Positions 24,269-35,384 of a DNA stretch of 64,000 nt are shown here, in pieces. The DNA is taken from positions 186,001-250,000 of the forward strand of contig WOFQ01000014.1 in NCBI GenBank assembly GCA_012184525.1, in the 5' to 3' direction. The position numbers and the translations under genes were made by a program. The notes under the pieces are model-generated. The model was not told where the DNA came from. It saw nothing but the letters and a program-made list of their open reading frames with translations, and did not search any database. The stretch's first letter is position 1, and each line of letters begins with the position of its first letter. The DNA is from Xenoacremonium recifei. Its lineage: Eukaryota; Ascomycota; Sordariomycetes; Hypocreales; Nectriaceae.

Positions 24269-27200
24269 ATGGTGAAGAAGGGCAAAGCCAAGGCCGGCCC
24301 CCCAGCCTCGAACAATGCCGGGGACGCAAAGGACCAAGGTAAGGGTAAAAAGGGCCAGAAGTCTGGTGTTGCGACGCCTGAAGCGCCCGCCCTGCCGCCT
24401 CCAAAGCCTACAGTCAAGCAGCTCATCGGAGGCTCTTCATGGACAGGCAAGCTGCCAGTCAACCTGCTGAGCGAATACTGCCAGAAGCAGAAATGGGACA
24501 AGCCCGACTACGACACGCGCAAGACGCCCGAGGGTTTCTCGGTCTGGGTCACGCTGAGTGCGAAAGACCCTAAGACGCAGGTGCACACGCGGCTGGAGCC
24601 CTTCAAGATCCCGCTGAGCCACAAGCACCTCATCATGCGGGATACGGCCATCGAGGCCAAGCATGCCGCCGCCACTTACGCGCTCTTCCGAGTGTGTAGC
24701 ATGCAGAACAAGCACACGGTGCTGCCGCCAGACCACAAGGCGCTATGGAAGGAGTTCCAGGCGCTTAAGACACAGGATGTTAAGGATGGCAAGGCGTGGA
24801 TGTATGATGCTGATCCATTCAAGACGCTGTTAGAGCGGCAGGAGGCCAAGGCGGCGGGTGAGAAGAAGAGAAAGGAGATTGAGGCGGCTAAGGCCAAGGC
24901 CAAGGCTATGCCAGGTGCATCAGGGTTGATGCTTCTGAATAGCGGCAAGGATGGCTCCGGTCAGGGCTTCAACCCCATGAAGGGATGGACAACGGCGCCA
25001 AAGGTCGAGATGGGCAAGAAGGTCAGAGTCCAGCTGGAGACGCTGCTGAGGAACGGCGTGAGCTGGAACCCGCACAAAGTTTTCATGTCAAAGCAGCAGA
25101 AAGCTTCCGTTGTTACGACGCTGGAAAAGCTTGGATTCCGTCGAAGCCATGTGGAAGAAGCCGTCGAATACTGTAAAGATCGTGAGGAGACGCTGGAATG
25201 GCTTTTGATTCACGTTCCGGAGGACGACCTACCTCGGTGGGCTTTACCTGAGAGCTATTCTGCTGGCGTGTCTGTGGCTGCTACGGATTTGAGGAGAGAG
25301 GGAATCATCAAGCGGTTGTCCCAGCCGGGCTATTCTCTTGAGTTGTGTACGAGAGTGCTCGATGAAAAGGCCGGCGATGAAGACCAAGCAGCTGAGGCGC
25401 TTCAAAAGCTACTCTATGCGGGAAGCTCTGATACAGAATCTGCTGAGACTGACGACTTCCTCGACATGGGCTCTCCTGAAGAGCAGTGGGAGGAAGAGGT
25501 CGGCAGCCTAGAAGCTATGTATGGCGAAAACTTCAGTCGAGAAGGGGATAAAGTCATCCGCATCAAGTTGGATGCTGTGAAGAATGGACAACAAGGCAAT
25601 ATCGAGACATTCCTGCAGGTCCGAAGAGCAGCTACGTACCCAAAGACACTGGTCCTTGCCATCATTGCCAACCTCCCTTCCTACATCAAGCTCAGCATTA
25701 CCAAGCGAGCCCTCGAATACGTCGACGAATCGCTGCGGGACGAACCGATGAAGATGTTTCTAGCAATGGATTGGATACAGCAGCACATCAACGGCATCAT
25801 TGAGAACCCGGGCAAGCTAGTGGATATCGCGGCTGTATCTTCGGCAGCTTCAGAGATGCGTCCTGCGGCTGCGGTCTCTGCTAAGCAGCGCACCCAGCGT
25901 GCCCCGAAGAGAATCCAATGGGTCAAGGATCCGAAGAGCACTGAGCAGTGGTTCCGGCGACAACAGAGTCCCGCGTGGAAGTCTATGATAGTGAAGCGCC
26001 AGTCGTTGCCTGCGTGGCAGATGTGCGATTCAATTGTCAGGACGGTCAACGAGAATCATGTCACGATCATCAGCGGAGAAACGGGTTCTGGAAAGTCGAC
26101 TCAGTCGATGCAGTTTGTCCTAGATGATCTGTATGAAAGGGGATTGGGAGGGTGTGCCAACATGATTGTCACACAGCCACGACGTATCTCAGCCCTTGGC
26201 CTTGCTGACCGAGTAGCGGAGGAGCGTTGCTCGCGAGTGGGAGAAGAAGTGGGATACGCTATTCGAGGAGAGTCCCGGAGATCTAAGGACACAAAGATCA
26301 CGTTTGTCACTACCGGTGTTCTGTTGCGGCGGCTCCAAACATCTGGTGGCCGGGTCGAAGACGTGGTGGCGTCGCTGGCAGACGTCAGCCATATCGTGAT
26401 CGACGAAGTTCACGAGCGCAGTCTGGATACAGATTTCTTGCTCACTCTCATCCGTGAGGTGATGAAGGCGAAGCCAAATATGCTGAAGCTGGTACTCATG
26501 TCTGCTACTCTCGACGCGGCCTCGTTCATGAATTATTTCGCTTCTGAAGGACTCAGCGTGGGCATGGTGGAAATCGCTGGCAGGACGTTCCCTGTCAATG
26601 AATACTATCTGGATGATGTTATTAGGATGACTGGCTACGGTGTGGATAGCTTCGATCGTGGCTTTGTCTCTGCGGACGCGATGGGCAAGGTCATTCAGAA
26701 GCTGGGCCATCGCATCAACTACGGACTCCTGGTCGATCTGGTCAAGGCCATCGACAACGAGCTCACGTATGAGAAGAAGACGGGTGGCATTTTAATCTTC
26801 CTTCCAGGAGTGGGCGAGATTAATCAGGCGTGCAGGGGGCTGCGGGAGGTCAGCTCACTACATGTCTTGCCTTTACATGCCTCACTCGAGACTCGAGAGC
26901 AAAAGCGAGTCTTCAGCAGTCCTCCGCATGGAAAGCGAAAAGTTGTTGTGGCAACCAACGTCGCAGAAACTTCCATTACAATCGACGATATCGTTACGGT
27001 GATCGATAGCGGAAAGGTCAAGGAGACGAGTTTCGATGCGGAGAACAACATGAGGAAGCTGGGCGAGACATGGGCTTCTCGTGCTGCTTGCAAGCAGCGA
27101 AAGGGTCGAGCTGGTCGAGTCCAGGCAGGAACTTGTTACAAGCTCTTCACCCTGAATCTGGAACAGCAGATGGCAGAACGACCAGAGCCTGAGATCCGAC

Positions 27201-28364
27201 GTGTGCCTTTGGAGCAGCTCTGTCTTTCAGTGCGAGCGATGGGGATGCGGGACGTTGGTGGCTTCTTGGGACGCTCTCCCACACCACCTGATGCCACAGC
27301 TATAGACGGCGCAATCAAGATGTTGCGACGCATGGGGGCGCTGGATGGCGAGGAGCTGACGGCTATGGGCCAACAGCTGGCCATGCTGCCAGCTGATTTG
27401 CGGTGTGGCAAGCTCATGGTGTTTGGAGCGATCTTTGGCTGCTTGGACGACTGCGTGACCATCGCCGCCATCTTGAGCACCAGGAGCCCGTTCGTCTCGC
27501 CACAGGAGAAGAGGGATGAGGCGAAGGAGGCTCGGATGCAGTTCTACAGTGGCGACGGCGACCTCCTGACGGACCTTCAGGCCTTCCATGAGTGGAACGC
27601 CATGATGCAAGACCGCGTGCCGCTGCGACAGGTCCGAGCCTTCTGCGAGGAGAGCTTCCTTAACCACCAGACACTGATGGACATCTCCAATACGCGGACA
27701 CAGTACTACGGAGCTCTGCTTGAGATTGGTATCGTGCCGGCGTCAGAGGCGGCGAAGGACTCTCATGCTCAGAGCTCGGGGAGCCCGCAGCTGCTTCGGG
27801 CCCTCATCGCCGCGGCCTTTACACCGCAGATTGCGCGCATCCAGTATCCGGACAAGAAGTTCGCGAGTTCCATGTCCGGGGCCGTGGAATTAGATCCAGA
27901 GGCCAGGCAAATAAAGTATTTCAACCAGGAGAATGGGCGGGTATTTGTACATCCGAGTAGCACGCTGTTTGACAGTCAGGGGTTCTCTGGCAACGCGGCG
28001 TACATGGCGTATTTCAGCCTCATCTCGACGACTCGGATATACATCCGAGATCTGACCCGTAAGTGGACAGGACCCCGATCACTAAGAATACAGAGACTAA
28101 TCTGACTTGACAGCGTTCAATGCCTACACGTTGCTCATGTTCTCGGGCCCAATTGAGCTGGACACACTTGGCCGAGGCCTGCTGGTGGACGGCTGGTTGC
28201 GACTCAGGGGCTGGGCGCGCATTGGTGTGCTGATTGCGAGGCTGAGGGGCATGGTGGACGATGTGATTGCGAAGAAGGTTGAGAGTCCGGAGGCGAATTT
28301 GGGGGATAACGAGGTGATTAAGCTGGTGACGAAGCTGATCGAGCTGGACGGGTTGGATGCATGA
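24269..28364 (+). CDS. DEAH-box RNA helicase, Ucp12/DHX57-like (UBA, RWD, helicase)
   Basis: Exons are 24269-28058 and 28114-28364, 1346 residues. Domains in order: Lys/Ala-rich tail; a dsRBD-like region at about 60-150; a UBA-like three-helix region at about 270-320; an RWD domain from about 405 (EEVGSLEAMYGENF); then a DEAH helicase core. Core motifs are GETGSGKST near 603, TQPRRISA, DEVHERS near 712, SATLDA, the TNVAETSITIDD motif, and QRKGRAGRVQAG. Ratchet (HA2) and OB-fold regions follow, the OB fold being completed by exon 2. This combination marks the DHX57/DHX29 group, for which the fission yeast name is Ucp12. A role in translation or ribosome-linked RNP remodelling is inferred from relatives; the fungal member is poorly characterised. 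Confidence 0.92.
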
Positions 28365-28710
28365 AGGGGGTGTCTCAGACGGTGTCAGTATATGGCAGGA
28401 CCAAATTTTGAACATATTTGCGTAGCTTATAATTGGAGAGGCACTGGGAGGTATCATATGATCAAGCATTGGGTCGAGAGCTGTTGGTCATGCTTGCTTC
28501 CAAGGTACGAACATGTGAGGCTGAGGTTGAAGAAGGGTCGGGTGGGAGGTGGATGGAGGAAGGAGCTGGAGCTGGAGCTGGAGCTGCAACTGGGATGATG
28601 ACCCCACCGCGGGGCATTGATGCCTGCCCTGGAACCTCGACTTAGATGCTCCTGTCATCATCACCATTAATTCCACCTACAGATTATACACCTACAGCGA
28701 AGCAGAAACC
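28365..28710. other. intergenic, helicase 3' flank and aprataxin promoter
   Basis: 346 bp on the same strand as both neighbours. It carries a GAGCTG microsatellite (listed separately) and nothing else recognisable. Confidence 0.5.
28563..28586. repeat. 4 x GAGCTG tandem repeat
   Basis: Four perfect hexamer copies about 130 bp upstream of the aprataxin start. They give a spurious Leu-Gln-rich open frame. Confidence 0.8.
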
Positions 28711-29594
28711 ATGGCCGCCTCCGATTCCGAGCCTGAAGAGGCCATTACCAAAGAGGAAATACATGGCGAAGAGCCTCCTCAACCACCACCGGCGCGCAAC
28801 GCTTGTACGTCTTCCTCAACACCACCATGATGCCATCCACCAACACCTCTCCAGTCACAGCCCTCATGGCTCCAAAGCGCAAACGCCCGCCCTCACCCCA
28901 GCGCTCCCGTCCCGGCAATCCATTCCGCGACCGCATGGCCCTCGGCGCCTACATCGCCGACCCGACGTCCTTCCCGCCCTCACGCGTCATCTCCCACTCG
29001 CCCTCCTTCGTCGCAATCCACGACCGCTACCCCAAGGCCCTCGTGCACACGCTCCTCCTCCCGCGCTCGCCCGCCCACAACCTCCTCCACCCCTTCGACG
29101 CCTTCGAAGACGCCGCGTTCCTGGCAGAGGTGCGGGAAGAAGTGCAGCGGCTGAAGACGCTCGTGGCGGGCGAGTTGCGCCGCAAGCTGGGCAAGTATAG
29201 TCGTGCGGATGCTGCTCGCGAGGCCGTGCTCAATGGCGAGGAAGAACTCCCGGAGAACGGCGAGCTTCCGCCGGGGCGCGACTGGGAGGCTGAGGTCAAG
29301 GTGGGCGTGCATGCGGTGCCGAGCATGACGCACCTACACGTTCACGTGCTCTCGCGCGATATGCACTCCGAGTGTCTGCGCCATCGCAAGCACTACAACT
29401 CGTTCAACACGCCGTTCCTCGTGGACGTTGACGACTTCCCGCTGGCGGCGGACGACCCGAGGCGCGATACCAAGCACGAGAGGTACCTTCAATGGGACTT
29501 TCGATGTTGGCGGTGCGGGAAGAACTTTGGTAACCAGTTCAAGCGGCTGAAAGAGCATTTGGAGGCTGAGTTTGACGAGTGGAAGAGGGAGTAG
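28711..29594 (+). CDS. hnt3: aprataxin-like DNA deadenylase (HIT plus C2HE zinc finger)
   Basis: Exons are 28711-28804 and 28855-29594, 277 residues. The acceptor at 28854 gives ARNAFTALMAPK across the junction; a second AG six bases later would also keep frame. The HIT domain covers about 45-215, with the histidine triad at H191, H193 and H195 (HLHVHVL) and the aprataxin-type HSPSFVAIHDRYPKA strand. The C-terminal zinc finger has C249, C252, H266 and E270, matching the C2HE finger of fission yeast aprataxin rather than a C2H2 finger. Aprataxin removes 5'-AMP from abortive ligation products and adenylated RNA-DNA junctions, in the nucleus. It is convergent with the AT-hook gene. Confidence 0.92.
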
Positions 29595-29906
29595 GTTGCA
29601 ATATCACGATGGAATGCCCTTGACGAGAAACGCAGCCGTGGAAGGAATCCGACATGTTGATCATCATGTCCATATTATCGCCCAGAACCTGTAACATAAA
29701 ACGGCCATATCATACACCGTCGACCCGTGGCCAAGCCTATGGCCCCATTCCGATTCCCAGATATTCGACAACAAGAAGAGAGTCCCGACAAGAATCCTAA
29801 ACACCAAACATCCAACCCTCGAACCGCAGGAGGTCGCATCGAATCACCCCGCACGTGTCTCACTCGGAAGATCCGTCAAACTCCTACACCATGCGCAAAA
29901 AAAATA
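29595..29906. other. convergent 3' region, aprataxin and AT-hook genes
   Basis: 312 bp between convergent stop codons. No feature is visible beyond probable 3' untranslated sequence. Confidence 0.5.
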
Positions 29907-30492
29907 TCAGCCAAATATGTTCTTGAGACCTTTGATCCATGGTGATTGACCGACCTCCTTGGCGGGCTCTTCGACGGTTTCTTCGCCTGGCCCTGTCGTG
30001 AGTATGCCGGTCTGTCTCGATGCGCGCGCATATGTACACACAATGGCATGTTCACTCACCCTTCGCCTCATTTTCCGACGCAGCCTCAAGGTCAACATCG
30101 TCTTCATCCTCCTCTTCCTTCTCTGCTTCCTCCTCTACGGCCTTCTTCGGGCGTCCTCGTTTCTTTGCTGCGCCTGATGCGCCCTCCGTCGCGTCGGACT
30201 TGCGCGGCCGCCCGCGCGTTCTGCCAGTGGAACTTGTCGCGGTGGAAGCGGCAGGCTTCTTTTCAGTGGTGGTGACCTTCTTGGTGCTGCCCTTCGGTCG
30301 ACCGCGTCCTCGCCCTGAGGGAGGCTTGGGAGGCACCTTGGGCTTGTCGCTCTTGGGGCGACCACGGGGTCGACCGGTGGGAACGTATGCCTTCTTGACG
30401 CCGCCATTTGCTGAGGGAGGACGGCCGCGTCGCTTGGGCGCCTCGGCGGTGCTGTCCGTAGTGGCTTTCGCCTCTTCTATGGTTCGCGCCAT
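29907..30492 (-). CDS. five-AT-hook chromatin protein (HMG-I/Y-like)
   Basis: Exons are 30060-30492 and 29907-29992, 172 residues. Skipping the 67-nt intron replaces an early stop with a new tail. RGRP cores sit at residues 22-25, 43-46, 63-66, 93-96 and 112-115, each flanked by Lys/Arg, so there are five AT-hooks. They are separated by Lys/Pro/Ser/Thr linkers, then comes a Glu/Asp-rich block and a conserved-looking end, SPWIKGLKNIFG. The layout (basic hooks then acidic tail) resembles HMGA proteins, which bind the minor groove of AT-rich DNA. No enzymatic or zinc domain is present. It is divergent from the kinesin gene. The last 12 residues could be a partner-binding peptide; that is inference. 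Confidence 0.88.
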
Positions 30493-31084
30493 TGCGAGCT
30501 GTGTGTTGGGACAAGGCTGAATAGACAGAGGAAATGGAGAAAATGGAAGACAAGAAAGGAATGGAAAAATACAAAACCCTGCGTGGGGTTGATGTTGATG
30601 AAGTGAATGGGAAGGGGGTGGTGGAAAATGTAATATGTAGCTGGATGGAGGAGGACGGCGCGAGCTCTGCTTCGGGTCGCGGCTTCCTAGGACAGCTGCA
30701 GACTACAGCTGGTAAGTGGCTGCACGCGTTTTGGGCTGCTACAAGGCTCCTTGCGCCCCGCGCGTCACAACTCCATGGCTGCTGACATAATGCGTTCTGG
30801 CCCAAGTCAAGTTCACGACCGACTCTTCAGTCTAGACCAGAAACGATCTAGCTTTGACGGGGCGCGCGGCTGCTTGGATGGCCCAAGCGTCCCGTGCGGG
30901 CAGCCAGTAACAGCCATAGAAGGCGCCAGCCAGCAAGCACCAGCCCCATCGCTGTTTACCCCGGCAACAGCCCCATGACGCTAGTAAACAAAAGAGATCA
31001 GCATCCTTACCTCGGAGCATGTATTACATTCTTCGCCAGCGACTTCTCGACTGCATCTCGGACGTCAATGAGACATTGGCGACG
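30493..31084. promoter_or_regulatory. divergent promoter region, AT-hook gene and kinesin
   Basis: 592 bp between divergent starts. The side next to the AT-hook gene is purine-rich on the plus strand (30530-30650), which is a C/T-rich leader for that gene. No discrete site can be named. Confidence 0.45.
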
Positions 31085-32902
31085 ATGGCTCTCGATGCGC
31101 GACTAATGCCCTCTGAAGTGCGGACGGTTCGCTCTTCAGCTTCTACTCCATCACTGCGATCGCGGGATGGGACAGTGCCTATGCATGCCAGGATGGACGG
31201 GGGCGGCAACGTCAAGGTTGTCGTGCGAGTGCGGGCGTTCTTGAAGCGAGGTACGTCTCTTTGCTCCTTTCCCTCTCTGAACGGAAAAACTGATCATGGT
31301 CAAGAACTCGAGCGTCAAGCAAAATGTCTGATCGAAATGGACCCTATTACTCAGCTCACCACCCTCCACGCTCCCGAAGACCAAGAGCCCGTCACCAAGA
31401 TCCTCAAGTCGCGCAAGGTCATCGAAGACAAGCAGTTCACCTTCGACAACTCATTCTGGAGCCACAATATCAAGGATAACCACTATGCGCACCAGGAGGA
31501 CGTCTACAACAGCCTGGGCGAGGAGTTCCTTGACCACAACTTCGAGGGCTACCATACGTGTATCTTTGCGTACGGCCAAACAGGCTCTGGCAAGAGTTAT
31601 ACTATGATGGGGACGCCTGAGCAGCCCGGGCTCATCCCTCGGACATGCGAGGATCTCTTCGAGCGTATCGATGCGGCGCAGCAGGAAAACGCCAACATCG
31701 CTTACAACGTGCGAGTCTCGTACTTTGAAGTCTACAACGAGCATGTCCGGGACCTATTGGTGCCCGTCGTGCCAAACAAACCACCCAACTATCTCAAGAT
31801 CCGCGAGTCGCCGACTGAAGGCCCCTACGTCAAAGACCTTACCGAGGTGCCCGTTCGCAATATCAACGAGATCCTGCGGTACATGAAAGTCGGAGACGGA
31901 TCGCGAACGATTGCCAGCACCAAGATGAACGACACCAGTAGTCGAAGTCACGCTGTTTTCACCATTATGCTCAAGCAGATCCACCATGACATGGAGACAG
32001 ACGAGACCACGGAGCGAAGCTCTCGTATCAGACTTGTCGATCTTGCGGGCAGCGAACGAGCCAAGGCAACAGAAGCTACGGGTGCCCGTCTACGTGAGGG
32101 CAGCAACATCAACAAATCACTCACAACCCTCGGCCGAGTCATTGCGGCTCTGGCAGACCCCAAAGCGATGCGTTCCGGCAAGAGAAAGGACGTCGTTCCA
32201 TACCGCGACTCCATCCTCACTTGGCTGCTCAAGGACTCGCTGGGCGGCAACTCCAAAACAGCCATGATTGCCTGCATTGCGCCCTCAGACTACGAGGAGA
32301 CTCTCTCGACGCTGCGTTACGCCGACCAGGCCAAGCGCATCCGCACACGTGCCGTGGTCAACCAGGACCAGATGTCAACAGCAGAGCGCGACGCGCAAAT
32401 TGCTGCCATGGCGGAAGAGATTCGTGTGCTGCAGGTGTCAGTATCAGACTCACGGCAGCGCGAGAAGAACGCCAAGGAGGCAGAGGAGAAATTAGAAGAG
32501 TACCAACAGCGTGTGAGCGTGATGCAGCGCATGATGGAGGAGAAGAGCATGGTGGCCGAGAGCAAGATCAAGAAGCTGCAGACGGAGAACGAGGCGCTGA
32601 AGCTGCACCTCAAGCTGGCCATCGAGAGTCTCAAGAATCCCATCCCGGCGGTGACGGTCAAGGAGGAGCGCGAGCTGGGCGAGGAGGACAAGGAGAACGG
32701 CGATGGAATCTCCGAGTACGACGACGACGACGAGGACTACGACTCCGAGAGCACGGCCTACGGAGGAGATGACCTACAGGACGAGATGCAGCGGTATCTG
32801 CAGGATATGGGCAACTTGCGGAAGCTGATTGGGGGCGACTTGTCGCGGTTCAGGGACAAGGATACGGCGAGGATGCCGCTCGGGGCGAGAGAGAATGTCT
32901 GA
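31085..32902 (+). CDS. short kinesin-3 motor (NcKin3/UncB-like)
   Basis: Exons are 31085-31250 and 31305-32902, 587 residues from the ATG at 31085. An in-frame ATG at 31019 would add 22 residues and later ones at 31181 and 31193 are possible. The motor domain starts at VKVVVRVRAF and contains the P-loop GQTGSGKS near 146, switch I NDTSSRSHAVF, and switch II LVDLAGSE near 299. A family-3-like neck, coiled coil (about 445-535) and acidic tail follow. Unlike full Unc104/KIF1 motors it stops without an FHA or PH domain. This fits the short fungal kinesin-3 class that includes Neurospora NcKin3 and Aspergillus UncB. Cargo is unknown. The 54-nt intron has no in-frame stop. Confidence 0.88.
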   Translation: MALDARLMPSEVRTVRSSASTPSLRSRDGTVPMHARMDGGGNVKVVVRVRAFLKRGTSLCSFPSLNGKTDHGQELERQAKCLIEMDPITQLTTLHAPEDQEPVTKILKSRKVIEDKQFTFDNSFWSHNIKDNHYAHQEDVYNSLGEEFLDHNFEGYHTCIFAYGQTGSGKSYTMMGTPEQPGLIPRTCEDLFERIDAAQQENANIAYNVRVSYFEVYNEHVRDLLVPVVPNKPPNYLKIRESPTEGPYVKDLTEVPVRNINEILRYMKVGDGSRTIASTKMNDTSSRSHAVFTIMLKQIHHDMETDETTERSSRIRLVDLAGSERAKATEATGARLREGSNINKSLTTLGRVIAALADPKAMRSGKRKDVVPYRDSILTWLLKDSLGGNSKTAMIACIAPSDYEETLSTLRYADQAKRIRTRAVVNQDQMSTAERDAQIAAMAEEIRVLQVSVSDSRQREKNAKEAEEKLEEYQQRVSVMQRMMEEKSMVAESKIKKLQTENEALKLHLKLAIESLKNPIPAVTVKEERELGEEDKENGDGISEYDDDDEDYDSESTAYGGDDLQDEMQRYLQDMGNLRKLIGGDLSRFRDKDTARMPLGARENV

Positions 32903-34070
32903 TTGTGAAGAATGGCCTTGATGATGCAGCATGGTGTTTGGGAGTGATGGCTCTGGGATCAAACGGACCACTTGAGACTCTTTTTTGTCTTTTCTATAGC
33001 TTTGACGACTTCTCATAGGAAAACACTGCGATTGACCGGTATTTCTGGATTCCTGTTAGCGATGTGAGGTCATCAGGGGTCAGGCACGGAGTTGGATTTC
33101 TCCTGGTCCTGATATGTATATCGGAGACGGTATCCCCGCTTTTCGGTGATGGGTAGCAGTGGGCGTTTCGCTTGGGGTTCTCACCAGTGGGTTGGGATAG
33201 ATGTGCTTATTGTTTGCCGTGCTGGGCTGAGGTGAGGGACGGAAGCGTTTACTGAGGGAAGATATTCGGTTCCTCGGATGAGAGGTTGAAGCTGGCCATG
33301 ATTTGGAAGGGCAAGAGCGACCTAGACGTGCAACTGGTTACTTCCCGGATAGGTGTGTGCCTAGGCACAGACACCAGCCACTCACAGACAGAGCGTCACC
33401 AACTCAACCTCAACAAAAGCATCATCATTCAACCCTCCGTCTCCTGACGGAAGACAAAACAAAGAATAGGTTGCAGGCCTCGTCATCCAAGACATGCTGT
33501 GTCACGCCCTGTTGCCGTGAGAGCCGTCCAATGCCCTCAGTCTCTGGATCGCCAACAGCTTCTGACCAGACCAGACCAGACCAGCATCCCATCCCTGTCC
33601 TCTTCCCTGATCGGCCCCTTGCTGACAGGACCAACCAGTGGAAGCGCCCGGGCCAGCTCGACACGACAGGGTCTGAGCGGCTACTGTACCAACAATGGGC
33701 CAGTAACAGCTGGTGGCTCTGAGTCGCTGAGAGCCGCGCTGTTCGAGGCCTGTCGTTTCAGGCGACGGGTGCGACAGGGGGGACTTGGACCTTCGTTTCT
33801 GAGGCTGTCAAAGACCAGACGATTCTTCTTCTCTCGTTCCATTTCTCAGGGCATCAACTCTTTCGCCTTCTTTGTCATCGCCGAAGCATCTCGAGGACAA
33901 ACGGGACAAAGAGAGCTGATCCTCACTAAGCGTCTAGCGCCCAGCGATCCCCTATAATCGCTACTCCACCACCACGACGGACTCGGTGCCCTGCCCCTCA
34001 TCAGCTGCCTTCCCGCGATACCTCGAACTGTCTGTCAAGAGCTTCTTGCACACTCAGCAGCAGCATCATC
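32903..34070. other. intergenic, kinesin 3' flank and eIF4E-like promoter
   Basis: About 1.2 kb between tandem genes. It includes a CCAGA-type microsatellite near 33564 and a C/T-rich leader just before 34071. The open frames near 33300-33960 have no domain and I reject them. Confidence 0.5.
33564..33583. repeat. 4 x GACCA tandem repeat
   Basis: Four perfect copies of a 5-bp unit in non-coding DNA. Confidence 0.8.
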
Positions 34071-34960
34071 ATGTCACGGCCAAACCTCACCGCCTTCACG
34101 CGCGGCCTCTCGGGCCTCTCGCAGTCCGTCGATGCCAACTCGCCGGCTGCCGAGCGTGGTGACGCTACGCGCAACTTCCTCAAGACGATGCGGCCGCTTC
34201 CGACGCAGCACTACTGGAACGTCTACTTTGATCGGTACGAGGAAGCTCTGTATTTCTAAGGAAGAGGCGCTAACTGTGAAAAGTCATCCCAAGGGCAAAC
34301 CCGAGGACGGCGAGGAGTACAAGGTCCAGCTTCAGCAGCTCGGCTCGCAGATCGAGTCCGTCCAGGACTTCTGGCGCTACGCGAATAACACCCCCGTCGA
34401 CCAGATCCAGATGCGCGAGTCGCTGTACCTCTTCAAGCAGGGCTTCCGACCCGTGTGGGAGGACCGACGCAATATCAACGGAGGTAGCTGGACGTTCCGC
34501 GTGCCAAAGAGCATTGGACCGGATGTATGGACGCGCATTCAGTTGTTGGCCATAGGAGAGCAGCTGCAAGCCGTGCTGGACGACAGTGAGTCGATTTTAT
34601 AAAATACATGCTCGGCAGCTGTGCTAACGAGAGAAACCAGGCGACCAGCTCGCAGGTGTTGGCCTCTCCGTCCGCTTCAACAGCCACCTCATCTCCATCT
34701 GGCACCGCGACGCCTCCAAGCAAAACTCCATCGACAACATCCTTGCCTGCGTGCTCGAGCAGCTGCCGCCCGAGCTGCGGCCCAAGCCCGACAACTACTT
34801 CTACAAGAAGCACTCGGACCACGCGGGCTTCAAGGCGCCGCCTGAGCTGCAGGCCGTGCTGGACTCGCAGAAGCGCAACGAGGAGGCCAAGAAGGCGCAG
34901 GAAGAGGCGGCCAAGGCTGCCGAGGAGGAGAAGGCTGAACCTGAACCTGCCGAGCAATAA
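34071..34960 (+). CDS. eIF4E-family cap-binding protein, 4EHP/class II-like
   Basis: Exons are 34071-34234, 34284-34585 and 34641-34960, 261 residues. Introns carry GCTAAC branch sites. The fold is marked by HYWNVYFDR at 47-55, VQDFWRYANN at 81-90, LYLFKQGFRPVWEDRRN at 102-118, G-G-S-W, L-A-I-G-E-Q and VGLSVRFNSHLISIWHRD. Trp113-Glu114 match the cap-stacking Trp and guanine-binding Glu of eIF4E. The second stacking Trp (human W56) falls at Tyr67/Lys68 here, and the usual Trp in W-x2-W-F is Tyr52. Both changes are seen in class II members (4EHP, nCBP). The C-terminus is an Ala/Glu/Lys helix. It may act as a secondary initiation factor or a translational repressor. Confidence 0.88.
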
Positions 34961-35384
34961 GGGGGGCTTATGAGATTATGATCTGATTTGAATGTGCGCC
35001 GCGCTGGTTGGAAATAAAGTCGCGTGACGGGATTCTGCCATCTATATCCGCAGAGGATTTGCATGTTCTGGGCGTTTGTTTGCTTGGGGGTCGATTTGAT
35101 ATATCATCACCTGGCCGATAGTCACAGTAGTCGGTATATGAAAGGAAGCATATCGTAAGCTCGTCAAATATGAGTGCTCGACAGTTCGTACCGTGCGCTA
35201 CCACTAGACGCCAGTCAGCACGATCAAACCAGATCCCGACCCCTGTAGACGCGAGACTCACTGCATTGCCATAAACACCACTCTCCGTAACGCCGTGCTC
35301 GTCGCCAAAGCAATTCCTCTCCAACTCCATCCATAGTCCAGCCATATAATATAAACCCCCTCGATCTCCCCGCCACTCCCCCCC
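34961..35384. other. convergent 3' region
   Basis: 424 bp between convergent genes. AT-rich patches near 35090-35160 fit 3' untranslated DNA. No gene seen. Confidence 0.5.
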
